From JBBDJB01 sp040880125 (GTDB taxonomy: Bacteria > Planctomycetota > Planctomycetia > Pirellulales > JBBDJB01): a stretch of 64,000 nucleotides of DNA. Below are positions 18,240 through 25,144 of this stretch, one piece after another. How positions within the stretch are numbered: the stretch's first letter is position 1; each line of letters opens with the position of its first letter. Below the pieces are notes generated by a model, which ran no database searches, had not been told where the DNA came from, and saw only the letters and a program-made list of their open reading frames with translations. The stretch lies in contig JBBDJB010000052.1 in the NCBI GenBank assembly GCA_040880125.1, forward strand, positions 186,001-250,000, written 5' to 3'. The position numbers and the translations under genes were made by a program.

Positions 18240-18370
18240 TTATGGCGAGGGTCCAACCCCACCCTCCGGCGTCCACGTCGTCTGAACGTTCTCCGGCAAC
18301 TTCACTCGCTCGGGCACCTCGCGTGACAACCAGCGCACTGCCGGCCCCGGATCTTTTTTCAAGACACCAT
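18240..18370 (-). pseudogene. Out-of-frame C-terminal tail of the glycerophosphodiesterase
   Basis: Just after the in-frame stop of the upstream gene, another frame continues with DGVLKKDPGPAVRWLSREV and runs to a stop at 18240. The piece matches the usual C terminus of glycerophosphodiester phosphodiesterases (DGV-x-x-DP-x-AVRWL). This suggests a one-base indel near 18365-18390, next to a run of six A on the coding strand. It may be a true mutation or a sequencing error. Confidence 0.6.
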
Positions 18371-19114
18371 CTCGCCTGGCTGAGACATGAAGCCTTCGAC
18401 CACCTCGCGTCGCTCGGCCGCTTCGCCCTCGGGATACCAGCCCTTGTAGCGGAGCAGTTTCGCGCGTGGGTTGTTGCGGACACGCTCGGCGTTGCCGGCG
18501 TTGCACTCGACGACGTGATCCCACATGTCCGCCTCGGTCAGCAACTGGATGATTCGGTCCTGCAAGCCCGGCTCCTTCACGTCCAGGTGAAGCAGCATCG
18601 CCCGCTGCCGAGCCAGTTCCAACAGCGCCGCCAGCGTGGGCACGCGCGTCGACTCGCCCGAGCCCCGGACCGGCATGCCCAGCAGATCATAATAGGTCAG
18701 CGCGCGCTCGCTGCCCTGCCCCTTAAGCGTACGATCGACCGCGTCGTCGTGCATCAGATAGAGAATGCCGTCGGCAGTTGCGCGGATGTCGATCTCGCAG
18801 CCGTCGGCGCCGTGATCCATGGCGGCGGCGAACGCTTCCAGCGTGTTCTCCGGCGCGAAGTGGCTTGCGCCGCGGTGGACCATAATGACGGTGCGGCTGC
18901 GTCGCTCCGCCACGCGTGCGTGCCGAGTTTGCCGCGCCTCCCCGGACTCCTCCGGTAGCTGGTTGATGTACCCCTGCCGCTGCGAAGCATCTTGGGCCGA
19001 TGCACTTGCGCCGCTCGAGAGCACGGCGAGCACGACCAGGCCCAATCGAGCGGCGCGCGATCGCCGTACTCGTGAAAGTACTTGCGCACCGGCGGCGTGC
19101 GAGTTTTCATCCAC
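18359..19114 (-). CDS. Glycerophosphodiester phosphodiesterase, apparently frameshifted at its 3' end
   Basis: The 251-residue protein hydrolyses glycerophosphodiesters to glycerol 3-phosphate and an alcohol. It has a signal segment (RAARLGLVVLAVLSSGASASAQ) and is probably periplasmic. The GDPD signature is plain: MVHRGASHFAPENTLEAF, GADGCEIDIRATADG and YLMHDDAVDRTL, with the catalytic His, Glu and Asp residues; LHLDVKEPG follows. The open frame ends early, at 18359, while a neighbouring frame continues the family's C terminus to 18240 (listed separately). The start is a GTG at 19114. It lies between an unknown gene and mgtE on the same strand. Confidence 0.85.
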   Translation of the reverse strand: MDENSHAAGAQVLSRVRRSRAARLGLVVLAVLSSGASASAQDASQRQGYINQLPEESGEARQTRHARVAERRSRTVIMVHRGASHFAPENTLEAFAAAMDHGADGCEIDIRATADGILYLMHDDAVDRTLKGQGSERALTYYDLLGMPVRGSGESTRVPTLAALLELARQRAMLLHLDVKEPGLQDRIIQLLTEADMWDHVVECNAGNAERVRNNPRAKLLRYKGWYPEGEAAERREVVEGFMSQPGEMVS

Positions 19115-19151
19115 AGGGAGGTCGCCGTACGGAGGAACGGCCTGCCGGCCG

Positions 19152-19691
19152 CTAGTTGATCAGCAGCGGCCAGGCAGGGTCGGAGTCGCCCCCGCGGCGT
19201 TCCCACTCGCGGCGGACTTCGCCCAGGCCAAAGACGCACATTTCGAAGTCGTCGCTCAGGCGCTGCAGGACGGCCGGCCGCGGCGGCTCGGACTCGACCG
19301 CGATCGTGCTGGCGATGTAGTACGCCCGCTTGCCCTGGGTCTGGTAGTCCAGCAAGGCGTCCTTGCGGCCCAGCCGCCGCATGCGCTCGAAGACCTCCGG
19401 ATAGACGCCGCACCAGAAGAGCGTGAAGTCGCCGATGTGGCGATGAACTTTGCGCCGGGCCTCGCCTTGCCGAGCTTCCGCCTCCAGCAGCATGTCGGCT
19501 ACTTGGTCGAGCCGCTTGCCCGTGGGGCCGCGGACGCTGAAGACGTCGTCGTTGCGAATGAAGCGGACGAGCAGTTCCGCCAGGTAGTCGACCAGCGGCG
19601 GGTCAACGACCCCCAGGCGGCAACCAAAGGCGTATTCCGTGAGCCCGGCGAAGAACCGCCGGACCGTATCCTGGCGCGGATTCGGCTTCAT
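19152..19691 (-). CDS. Conserved protein of unknown function
   Basis: The 179-residue protein, starting MKPNPRQDTVRRFFAG at the ATG at 19691, is not one I recognise. It is soluble, with no signal peptide or membrane helix, and rich in Arg, Leu and aromatics. YLAELLVRFIRNDDVFSVR and FTLFWCGVYPEVFERM are the most regular helical stretches; GKRAYYIASTIA follows. It is followed by the glycerophosphodiesterase after 37 bases and then by mgtE, so it may be part of a three-gene transcript. A longer frame to 19892 exists, but the added part is low-complexity and AT-rich at its start. Confidence 0.7.
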   Translation of the reverse strand: MKPNPRQDTVRRFFAGLTEYAFGCRLGVVDPPLVDYLAELLVRFIRNDDVFSVRGPTGKRLDQVADMLLEAEARQGEARRKVHRHIGDFTLFWCGVYPEVFERMRRLGRKDALLDYQTQGKRAYYIASTIAVESEPPRPAVLQRLSDDFEMCVFGLGEVRREWERRGGDSDPAWPLLIN

Positions 19692-20640
19692 GGGCGTTCT
19701 GTTCCTCCTCGCTCCGCGACTTGCCCGAGGCGGCGGGTGCCGCAGCGGACGAGTTACTCGAGAAAAGGCCCAACTGCCGACCGGCAGACAACTTACGGGC
19801 CTCTCCTCCATCGCACGATTGAGGGCGTAGAGCCGGCCGCACGCAGCAGGGCGCCGACTTACCTCATCTATTTTACCTTCGAATTTTCTCATGGGTCAAG
19901 GTTTGTCCATTTTTACGGAATGTCAGTGATCGTCGTAAGCTATATAATAGTAATATGTTACCGCATGATGTGTGCGGACCATCTCCGCTGCGCGTGTCCA
20001 ATTGGACGCGCTTTCCGGGGGGCCCCACGATTGTCCATTTGGACAGGGCTCCCGGCTGGCGCTGGCGCGCCGAGCCGATTTTTCACGCCCCGTTGGACAG
20101 CAACTTTTTCGCTGTCCATTTGGGGCGGCTGGGGACGCTCAAGTCTCGCGCTCCCCCGACCGCAAATGAATTGACTGGTAGTCGCTAACAAAACAAATCG
20201 AATCTGTCGACGTAAACTACCGCCTCGGGCGCCCAGATTGATGCATTCACCCCAGAACCATCACGGATAAGAGCTGGTAAGCACAGAAGCGATCTCAAAT
20301 ATAATACACAAAACTGTGTTCATTGTCAAGCCTTGGCAAAGCGAGAGGCGGGTGTTGGCCACGGGTAGAGCCGCAACCACTGGATCGACAGTCCAGTATT
20401 CTAATGGGGGCGATGGAGGTAAAGGGCAGCCAGACCGAGGGGCCTTCGCGGCAATCACGCCGAGCGGGCGATACGGGTTCCTCTACTCTGGTTCAGGGTT
20501 TGGTACAGGAGGCATTGCCCCCCACTCCCAGGCTTATCCCGGACCAGAGAAGAGGAACCGGTAGGCCCTTGTGGCCGGCGCCGTCGTGCCGTTGTGGTTT
20601 CCACTTCGGTCTACAGATCCATTGGACGGCACCGGTTGCG
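19692..20640. other. Gene-poor accessory segment with TGTCCA palindromes
   Basis: No convincing gene lies in these 949 bases. Stretches 19870-19975 and 20190-20335 are markedly AT-rich compared with the surroundings. Between 19904 and 20118 the motif TGTCCA or its complement occurs five or more times, including the palindrome GTCCAATTGGAC (19996-20007), TGTCCATTTGGACA (20032-20045) and a GGACAGC/GCTGTCC hairpin (20095-20117). A separate palindrome ACACA-AAAC-TGTGT lies at 20306-20319. Overlapping frames on both strands (19955-20191) are short, and I could not relate them to a family. Confidence 0.5.
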
Positions 20641-21111
20641 TCAGTGCGTAGCGTGGTCGTGGGCGGCGGAGGCGTGATCGTGGCCGGCCGTGTCCGGTTG
20701 CTCCTCAATCTCCCGCACGGAGAACCGTCGCAGCCGGTCGACCGCGTACAGCGACGTGCGATCGGTGTTGTTCCACCGGCGGGTGACGACGACGTATGAC
20801 GGATAAAAGTCCACGCGCGTTGCCGGCATTTTCCCGCCGGCGGCCGTGTTCGGCTCCGTCTCGTACATGTAATCGATTTCCAGGTTGCCGGTGATCGTCG
20901 AGTAGGCGGGAGCGGCGGGCTGGTCCGGAATGGTACTCAAGTACGCGAGCAACGTGATCCCGAGGAGGCACGTCAGGGCGACGCCCATCACGAAGCCGGT
21001 CACCAGCGGAACGCTAGGGGAGTTGGAAGCCTGCAAGTTCGATTCTGCGGACATCGTTACCTCATCGACTTCAGCAACCGCAGCCATGGATTCGCGGGCG
21101 CGCACTGACAT
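20641..21111 (-). CDS. Small single-span membrane protein with His-rich tail
   Basis: The 156-residue protein has one hydrophobic segment (VTGFVMGVALTCLLGITLLAYLS, about residues 37-60). A soluble part follows that includes EIDYMYETEPNTAAGG and VDFYPSYVVVTRRWNN. The C terminus ends AGHDHASAAHDHATH, a His/Asp-rich tail that could bind a metal such as Zn, Ni or Cu. It is not recognised as a known family. A shorter start at MSAESNLQ would still keep the membrane segment. It lies in an accessory stretch, transcribed on the same strand as the HNH gene. Confidence 0.7.
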   Translation of the reverse strand: MSVRARESMAAVAEVDEVTMSAESNLQASNSPSVPLVTGFVMGVALTCLLGITLLAYLSTIPDQPAAPAYSTITGNLEIDYMYETEPNTAAGGKMPATRVDFYPSYVVVTRRWNNTDRTSLYAVDRLRRFSVREIEEQPDTAGHDHASAAHDHATH

Positions 21112-21229
21112 TGGAACGTGCGACGTCTCGCTTGCCCGAGCGTTCCACTAACGGTGTGGTGCAAATGCGGCTTTCACGTTTAAAGCAATCCTACGTGGAT
21201 GACGAGGTCAAGCCACTTGTGAAATTTCA

Positions 21230-22120
21230 CTACCTGGGTGGCTCGATTTGGTCAGCCTTCCCGATGTTACAATCTTTGCAGAGCGTTCGAAGATTCTCAA
21301 ACTCAGTCACACCACCCTTTGACCAAGGGAGGATGTGATCGACGTGCAGGTTCACGTGTTGGTTGGTCGCAGGGCTACGGCCGCAAAGGACGCAGCGAAA
21401 CCGATCGCGCACGAGAACTCGATATCGGAGTCCTAAAGGAGCGTCTCGCGGACCACTCCTCTCCCGGGAAGGCCGATCATCAATAGCTGAAGCTGGGTTC
21501 GATTCGACATCATCTGACAAGGTAGTGCGATCGCCAGAGTTTGCGCGTTCGACAAACGCTTCTAATGCGCGGAGCCAACTGCCCCAGCGCAGGACGTACG
21601 CCTTAGATCCGACCTTCGACGGCGGCATATTCATCTCGTCATGCTTGGGAGGACGGCCTAGCTTTGTCCAAACGCTTAACAGGTTCTCGTAGCATTCTTC
21701 GTCCGTGTAACGTATGCCGCGTTTCGTCTGTCTTAAGCCAGCAGCTACGAGCGCCTTCTTCCACGAGCCAAACTGAGCGAGAACGGCGTGACATTTGAAC
21801 TTGCCGTGTATGTAAAAGTCAGTCTTGATCAGCTCTGATGTGTGAAGCTTAGCGGCAACACGGCGCAATTCCGAGACAATTTCTTCAGCGCTGCGCGCGC
21901 GGTTGGATTGATTTACTAGGTGGTCCAAACCTGCCGCGTGGAGCGCATTTCGCCAACTTCCAAACCGCTTCCGAAGCGTCGAGGAATGGACGCGCGATAA
22001 AGAGTCAAACTGCTTTACAGAAAGCGACGTTGTTGAGACCAGACCTGCTACGCGCCTGACCTCAGCGAGAATATCTGCGTCGTCGTGCGATGTTAATCGG
22101 TTAAGCTCAAACTTCGACAT
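21230..22120 (-). CDS. HNH endonuclease with N-terminal homing-endonuclease-associated repeats
   Basis: The 296-residue protein has a C-terminal HNH nuclease domain (about residues 225-292). Its CVLCGRSP and CKDC pairs should bind zinc, HVDHILPWSKGGV carries the catalytic His, and NLRTLCKDCNIGKAD ends it. The N-terminal part has three copies of a roughly 55-residue repeat. Each ends in a pattern like FGSWRNALHAAGL, FGSWKKALVAAGL or WGSWLRALEAF, which in related proteins binds DNA. Such proteins are often selfish or mobile. No intron or target site is visible, so it is free-standing. Base composition is less GC-rich than the neighbours, hinting at transfer. Confidence 0.88.
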   Translation of the reverse strand: MSKFELNRLTSHDDADILAEVRRVAGLVSTTSLSVKQFDSLSRVHSSTLRKRFGSWRNALHAAGLDHLVNQSNRARSAEEIVSELRRVAAKLHTSELIKTDFYIHGKFKCHAVLAQFGSWKKALVAAGLRQTKRGIRYTDEECYENLLSVWTKLGRPPKHDEMNMPPSKVGSKAYVLRWGSWLRALEAFVERANSGDRTTLSDDVESNPASAIDDRPSRERSGPRDAPLGLRYRVLVRDRFRCVLCGRSPATNQHVNLHVDHILPWSKGGVTEFENLRTLCKDCNIGKADQIEPPR

Positions 22121-22151
22121 GGCTTCGCGTTAATTCGGAACGATACGACCG

Positions 22152-22337
22152 TCAAGGGACCGGAATGCTCAAGTCCCGACAGATCTTGCGGGCCAGCGGG
22201 TCTGGTATCTCGGAATGACGCGGAACCGCGGATCGGCGGTTATTGGTCGGATTGCCCCACCATGAATGGCGACGTCCTTCGCGCACCAACAAACAGCCGT
22301 TTTGTTGGAGATGTCGAATAAGCGCGTGCCGCTTCAA
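22152..22337 (-). CDS. hicA: HicA-family toxin (putative mRNA interferase)
   Basis: The 61-residue protein has the double-stranded-RNA-binding-like fold of HicA: an N-terminal helix (RHLQQNGCLLVREG), then the catalytic His in RRHSWW. NPTNNRRSAVPRHSEIPDPLARKICRDLSIP at the end (given here in part) is typical of this branch. HicA toxins cleave mRNA to halt growth until HicB neutralises them. The start is a TTG overlapping the hicB stop by four bases (TTGA), showing translational coupling. The order is antitoxin then toxin, opposite to the E. coli hicAB order. Confidence 0.85.
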   Translation of the reverse strand: MKRHALIRHLQQNGCLLVREGRRHSWWGNPTNNRRSAVPRHSEIPDPLARKICRDLSIPVP

Positions 22338-22552
22338 GGGGTCAATTCCACCTCTTCGAACTCACCGCTCACCGCCGCCGCCGCACGCGCATCGTCGCGA
22401 TTCATTTCCACCGCTTCGCTCAAGGCGTCGCGGAGATTCTCCAACAACTCTTCGCGCGTGGCCCCTTGCGAGTTGACGCCGGGTACTTCTTCCACCCAAC
22501 CGATCCACCATTGTTCGTGCTGCTGGATGACAGCCGTGTATTTTGCGGCCAT
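22334..22552 (-). CDS. hicB: HicB-family antitoxin
   Basis: The 72-residue protein has the short partial RNase H-like HicB fold: KYTAVIQQHEQWWIGWVEEVPGVNSQGATREEL, then a helical NLRDALSEAVEMNRDDA (both given in part as keys). It lacks a separate HTH DNA-binding domain, as many short HicB proteins do. It should bind and block HicA. The ATG at 22552 gives the usual family length; a longer frame to 22618 adds 22 unusual residues. It overlaps hicA by four bases. Confidence 0.85.
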   Translation of the reverse strand: MAAKYTAVIQQHEQWWIGWVEEVPGVNSQGATREELLENLRDALSEAVEMNRDDARAAAAVSGEFEEVELTP

Positions 22553-22680
22553 GGCATCGTTTCCGCCGGTTCGATTCGGGAGTCGCCACGATTGTATCGG
22601 CGACCTCTTCCTGCCCATTGTACAGTCTACCCCAGTGTGTCGGGGGGTGCCATCAGCATCGCCCAGCCGCTCGAGGCCGT

Positions 22681-22763
22681 AGCTGAACTTGCAAAAGTTC
22701 AGATGAGTCCAGAGGCGGCTGAATTCTTGCGAATTCAGCTACGTGCTTGCGAATTCAGCTACG
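22681..22763. repeat. Cluster of three GCTGAATTC-family palindromes at the trpA 3' end
   Basis: The copies are AGCTGAACTTGCAAAAGTTC (22681-22700), GCTGAATTCTTGCGAATTCA (22718-22737) and a half copy TTGCGAATTCAGCTACG (22747-22763). The trpA stop codon (22759-22761, minus strand TAG) is part of the last copy. Confidence 0.85.
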
Positions 22764-23568
22764 ATCGCACGCCTAGCGCCGCGCGCAGCTCGGCCGCGTA
22801 TTGGCCGATCTCTTGCAGCACTTCTTTCCGATCGCGATCCGCGGCTTGCGCAACGCGGCGGACAATGGCCGAGCCGACGATCAGGCCGTCGGCGACGGGC
22901 GCCAGCGCGCGGACGTGCGCGGGCTGGCTGATGCCGAAGCCGATGCAGATGGGCAGCTCCGTGCGCTCGCGCAGCCAACTGACGCTGTCGAGCAGTTTCT
23001 GCGGCAACTCCGTCCGCTCGCCCGTGATGCCGGTGACCGAGACGTAATAGAGAAAGCCGGAGGACGACTCGGCAATGCGGACCGCCCGCTCCGGCGGCGT
23101 GGTCGGCGTGACGAGCTGAATCAGGCTGAAGTCCGCCCGTCGGCATACGGCGGCCAACTCGTTGGCCTCTTCCACCGGCAGGTCAGGCACGATCGCCCCA
23201 GCGGCCCCGGCGGCATGAGCGTCGGCCACATAGCGCTCCAGCCCGTGCCGCAGCACGATGGCGTAGCTGACCATCGTCACCACCGGGGCGTCAAGCTGCG
23301 GCGTCACACCACCCAGCATGCCGAGGATGTCGGCCAGGCGGATCTTGTGGGCGAGTGCTCGCGTGTAGGACGCCTGAATCACCGGGCCATCGGCGATCGG
23401 GTCGCTGTAGGGGATGCCCAGCTCGCACATGCTCGCGCCGCGGGCGACAAGCTCCTGCAAGACGGCGGCAGTGAAGTCCAGGTCCGGATCGCCGGCCGTG
23501 ATAAAGGGCATCAACGCCTTTTCGCCAGCCGCCCGCAGGCGCTGGAAGAGCTGGTCGATCGCCGACAT
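22759..23568 (-). CDS. trpA: Tryptophan synthase alpha subunit
   Basis: The 269-residue TIM-barrel subunit splits indole-3-glycerol phosphate into indole and glyceraldehyde 3-phosphate. MSAIDQLFQRLRAAGEKALMPFITAGDPD at the N terminus (in part), CELGIPYSDPIADGPVIQ with the catalytic Asp, and VPDLPVEEA follow the family order. SGFLYYVSVTGITGER and GFGISQPAHVRAL are also present. Its start (ATG at 23568) lies seven bases after the trpB stop, so the pair is translated together. A longer frame to 23805 only overlaps trpB. The stop codon is supplied by a dispersed palindromic repeat. Confidence 0.96.
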   Translation of the reverse strand: MSAIDQLFQRLRAAGEKALMPFITAGDPDLDFTAAVLQELVARGASMCELGIPYSDPIADGPVIQASYTRALAHKIRLADILGMLGGVTPQLDAPVVTMVSYAIVLRHGLERYVADAHAAGAAGAIVPDLPVEEANELAAVCRRADFSLIQLVTPTTPPERAVRIAESSSGFLYYVSVTGITGERTELPQKLLDSVSWLRERTELPICIGFGISQPAHVRALAPVADGLIVGSAIVRRVAQAADRDRKEVLQEIGQYAAELRAALGVRS

Positions 23569-23575
23569 GGCCGCG

Positions 23576-24820
23576 CTACTCCCCGCCGGCCGGTGGATGT
23601 TCGATCGATACGCCGCGCAGCCGGGCGATCTCGGCGGCGTCCTTGTCGCCGCGGCCAGAGAGGCACACGACGAGGGCTTCTTCCGGCGGGCGCTGGCGGG
23701 CCAGCCGCATGGCGGCGGCGATCGCGTGCGAGCTTTCCAAAGCGGGCAGGATGCCTTCGGCGCGGGCGAGCGAGTCGAAGGCCGACAGGGCGTCGTCGTC
23801 ACCACAGTGCGTGTAGCTCACGCGGCCGCTGGACTTCCAATAGCTGTGCTCGGGGCCGACTCCGGGATAATCGAGCCCTGCCGAGATGGAGTGGACGTCG
23901 CACGTCTGGCCGTCTTCGTCCTGCATGACATAGCTGAAGCTGCCGTGCAGCACGCCGGGCTGGCCGAAGCTCAGCGGCGAGGCATGATCGCCCGGCTGCT
24001 CGCCGCGGCCGCCGGCCTCCACACCGACCAGGGCGACGCCCTCGTGCTGGATGAAAGGAAAAAACATGCCGGCCGCATTGCTGCCGCCGCCGACGCAGGC
24101 GACCACGTGCTCCGGCAGCCGGCCAAGCTGGGCGTGGCACTGCTGGATGGTCTCGCGGCCGATGACCGATTGGAAGTCGCGTACGATGCGGGGGAACGGA
24201 TGCGGCCCGACGACCGAGCCGAGGATGTAGTGCGTGGTGTCGACGCTGCCCATCCAGTCGCGCATGGCTTCGTTGATCGCGTCGCGCAAGGTTCGCGAGC
24301 CGCTGGAGACACCGCGAACTTCGGCGCCCAACAGCCGCATGCTAAAGACATTGGGCGCCTGGCGGCGGATGTCTTCCTCGCCCATGTAAACGACGCACTC
24401 CAATCCGAAGCGGGCGCAGGCGGTGGCCGTAGCGACGCCGTGCTGACCGGCGCCGGTCTCGGCGATGACCCGGCGCTTGCCCATGCGGCAGGTGAGCAGC
24501 GCCTGGCCGAGGGTGTTATTGATCTTGTGGGCGCCGGTGTGGTTGAGGTCCTCGCGCTTCAGCCAAATCTGGGCCCCGCCGCACTGCTCGCTGAGCCGCC
24601 GGGCGTGATACAGCGGCGAGGGCCGGCCGACGTAGGTGCGGTGCAGCTCGTCGAGCTCGCCGAGAAATGCGCCGTCGGCCATGGCGGCCTGGTACTCGCG
24701 GTCGAGCTCGTCCAGCGCGTGCACGAGCGTTTCGGGGACGTAGCGTCCGCCGAACAGACCGAAGCGGCCCTGGGCGTCCGGCACCTGCGGCGCGGCGGAA
24801 GGCGAAGATGACTTGGGCAT
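23576..24820 (-). CDS. trpB: Tryptophan synthase beta subunit
   Basis: The 414-residue pyridoxal-phosphate enzyme joins indole and serine to form tryptophan. The start MPKSSSPSAAPQVPDAQGRF leads into GLFGGRYVPETL. The PLP lysine lies in HTGAHKINNTLGQALL, the phosphate-binding loop in CVGGGSNAAGMFF, and GYMGEEDIRRQAPN is present as VYMGEEDIRRQAPNVFSM. The C terminus includes LEPSHA-like ALESSHAIA. It is the complete B1-type enzyme and forms an operon with trpA seven bases downstream. The 324-base leader shows no obvious attenuator or Trp-rich leader peptide. Confidence 0.96.
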   Translation of the reverse strand: MPKSSSPSAAPQVPDAQGRFGLFGGRYVPETLVHALDELDREYQAAMADGAFLGELDELHRTYVGRPSPLYHARRLSEQCGGAQIWLKREDLNHTGAHKINNTLGQALLTCRMGKRRVIAETGAGQHGVATATACARFGLECVVYMGEEDIRRQAPNVFSMRLLGAEVRGVSSGSRTLRDAINEAMRDWMGSVDTTHYILGSVVGPHPFPRIVRDFQSVIGRETIQQCHAQLGRLPEHVVACVGGGSNAAGMFFPFIQHEGVALVGVEAGGRGEQPGDHASPLSFGQPGVLHGSFSYVMQDEDGQTCDVHSISAGLDYPGVGPEHSYWKSSGRVSYTHCGDDDALSAFDSLARAEGILPALESSHAIAAAMRLARQRPPEEALVVCLSGRGDKDAAEIARLRGVSIEHPPAGGE

Positions 24821-25144
24821 AAGCTACGGCGCTTTCGACCGTAGAGGGCGGAGAATATTGAAAGTAGCTGGACGCGTGAGAGTCAGTCGGGACAAGATCG
24901 ATTGTCGATTGAGGGCCGGGAATGGTCAAGGCGGTAGCGGACGTTGTGAACTCTGAAGGCCGCATGTTGAAGTGAGTTTCGCTCCGAACGGCAAGGGCGT
25001 CTGGTGGACGCCGGAAAGGGCAGAGCGGAGCTGAAAGCAAGCGCAGCGAAAGCCACTGCTGGACAAGGTGAGCAGTGGCACCCGAGGGGGCTGGAGTCTT
25101 GCGAATCCAGCTACGGGTAAGGAAGCGATACCACCGAATCGACG
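24821..25144. other. Intergenic region upstream of trpBA with two diverged palindromes
   Basis: A diverged copy GCTGGACGCGTGAGAGTCAG lies near 24866 and a better one, CTGGAGTCTTGCGAATCCAG, at 25091-25110, both of the GCTGAATTC family. The second lies 35 bases beyond the stop of the ThuA/PVC gene. No gene or attenuator is visible. Confidence 0.5.

Noticed and set aside
19955..20191. Genes of about 77 residues on both strands
   Set aside because: They follow the TGTCCA palindromes on both strands; no family resemblance and no good start signals.
20261..20564. Short frames across the AT-rich stretch
   Set aside because: Low-complexity products without family resemblance or ribosome-binding sites.
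24821..25144. Trp leader peptide or T-box before trpBA
   Set aside because: No Trp-codon run, T-box motif or attenuator hairpins with U-tract can be found.
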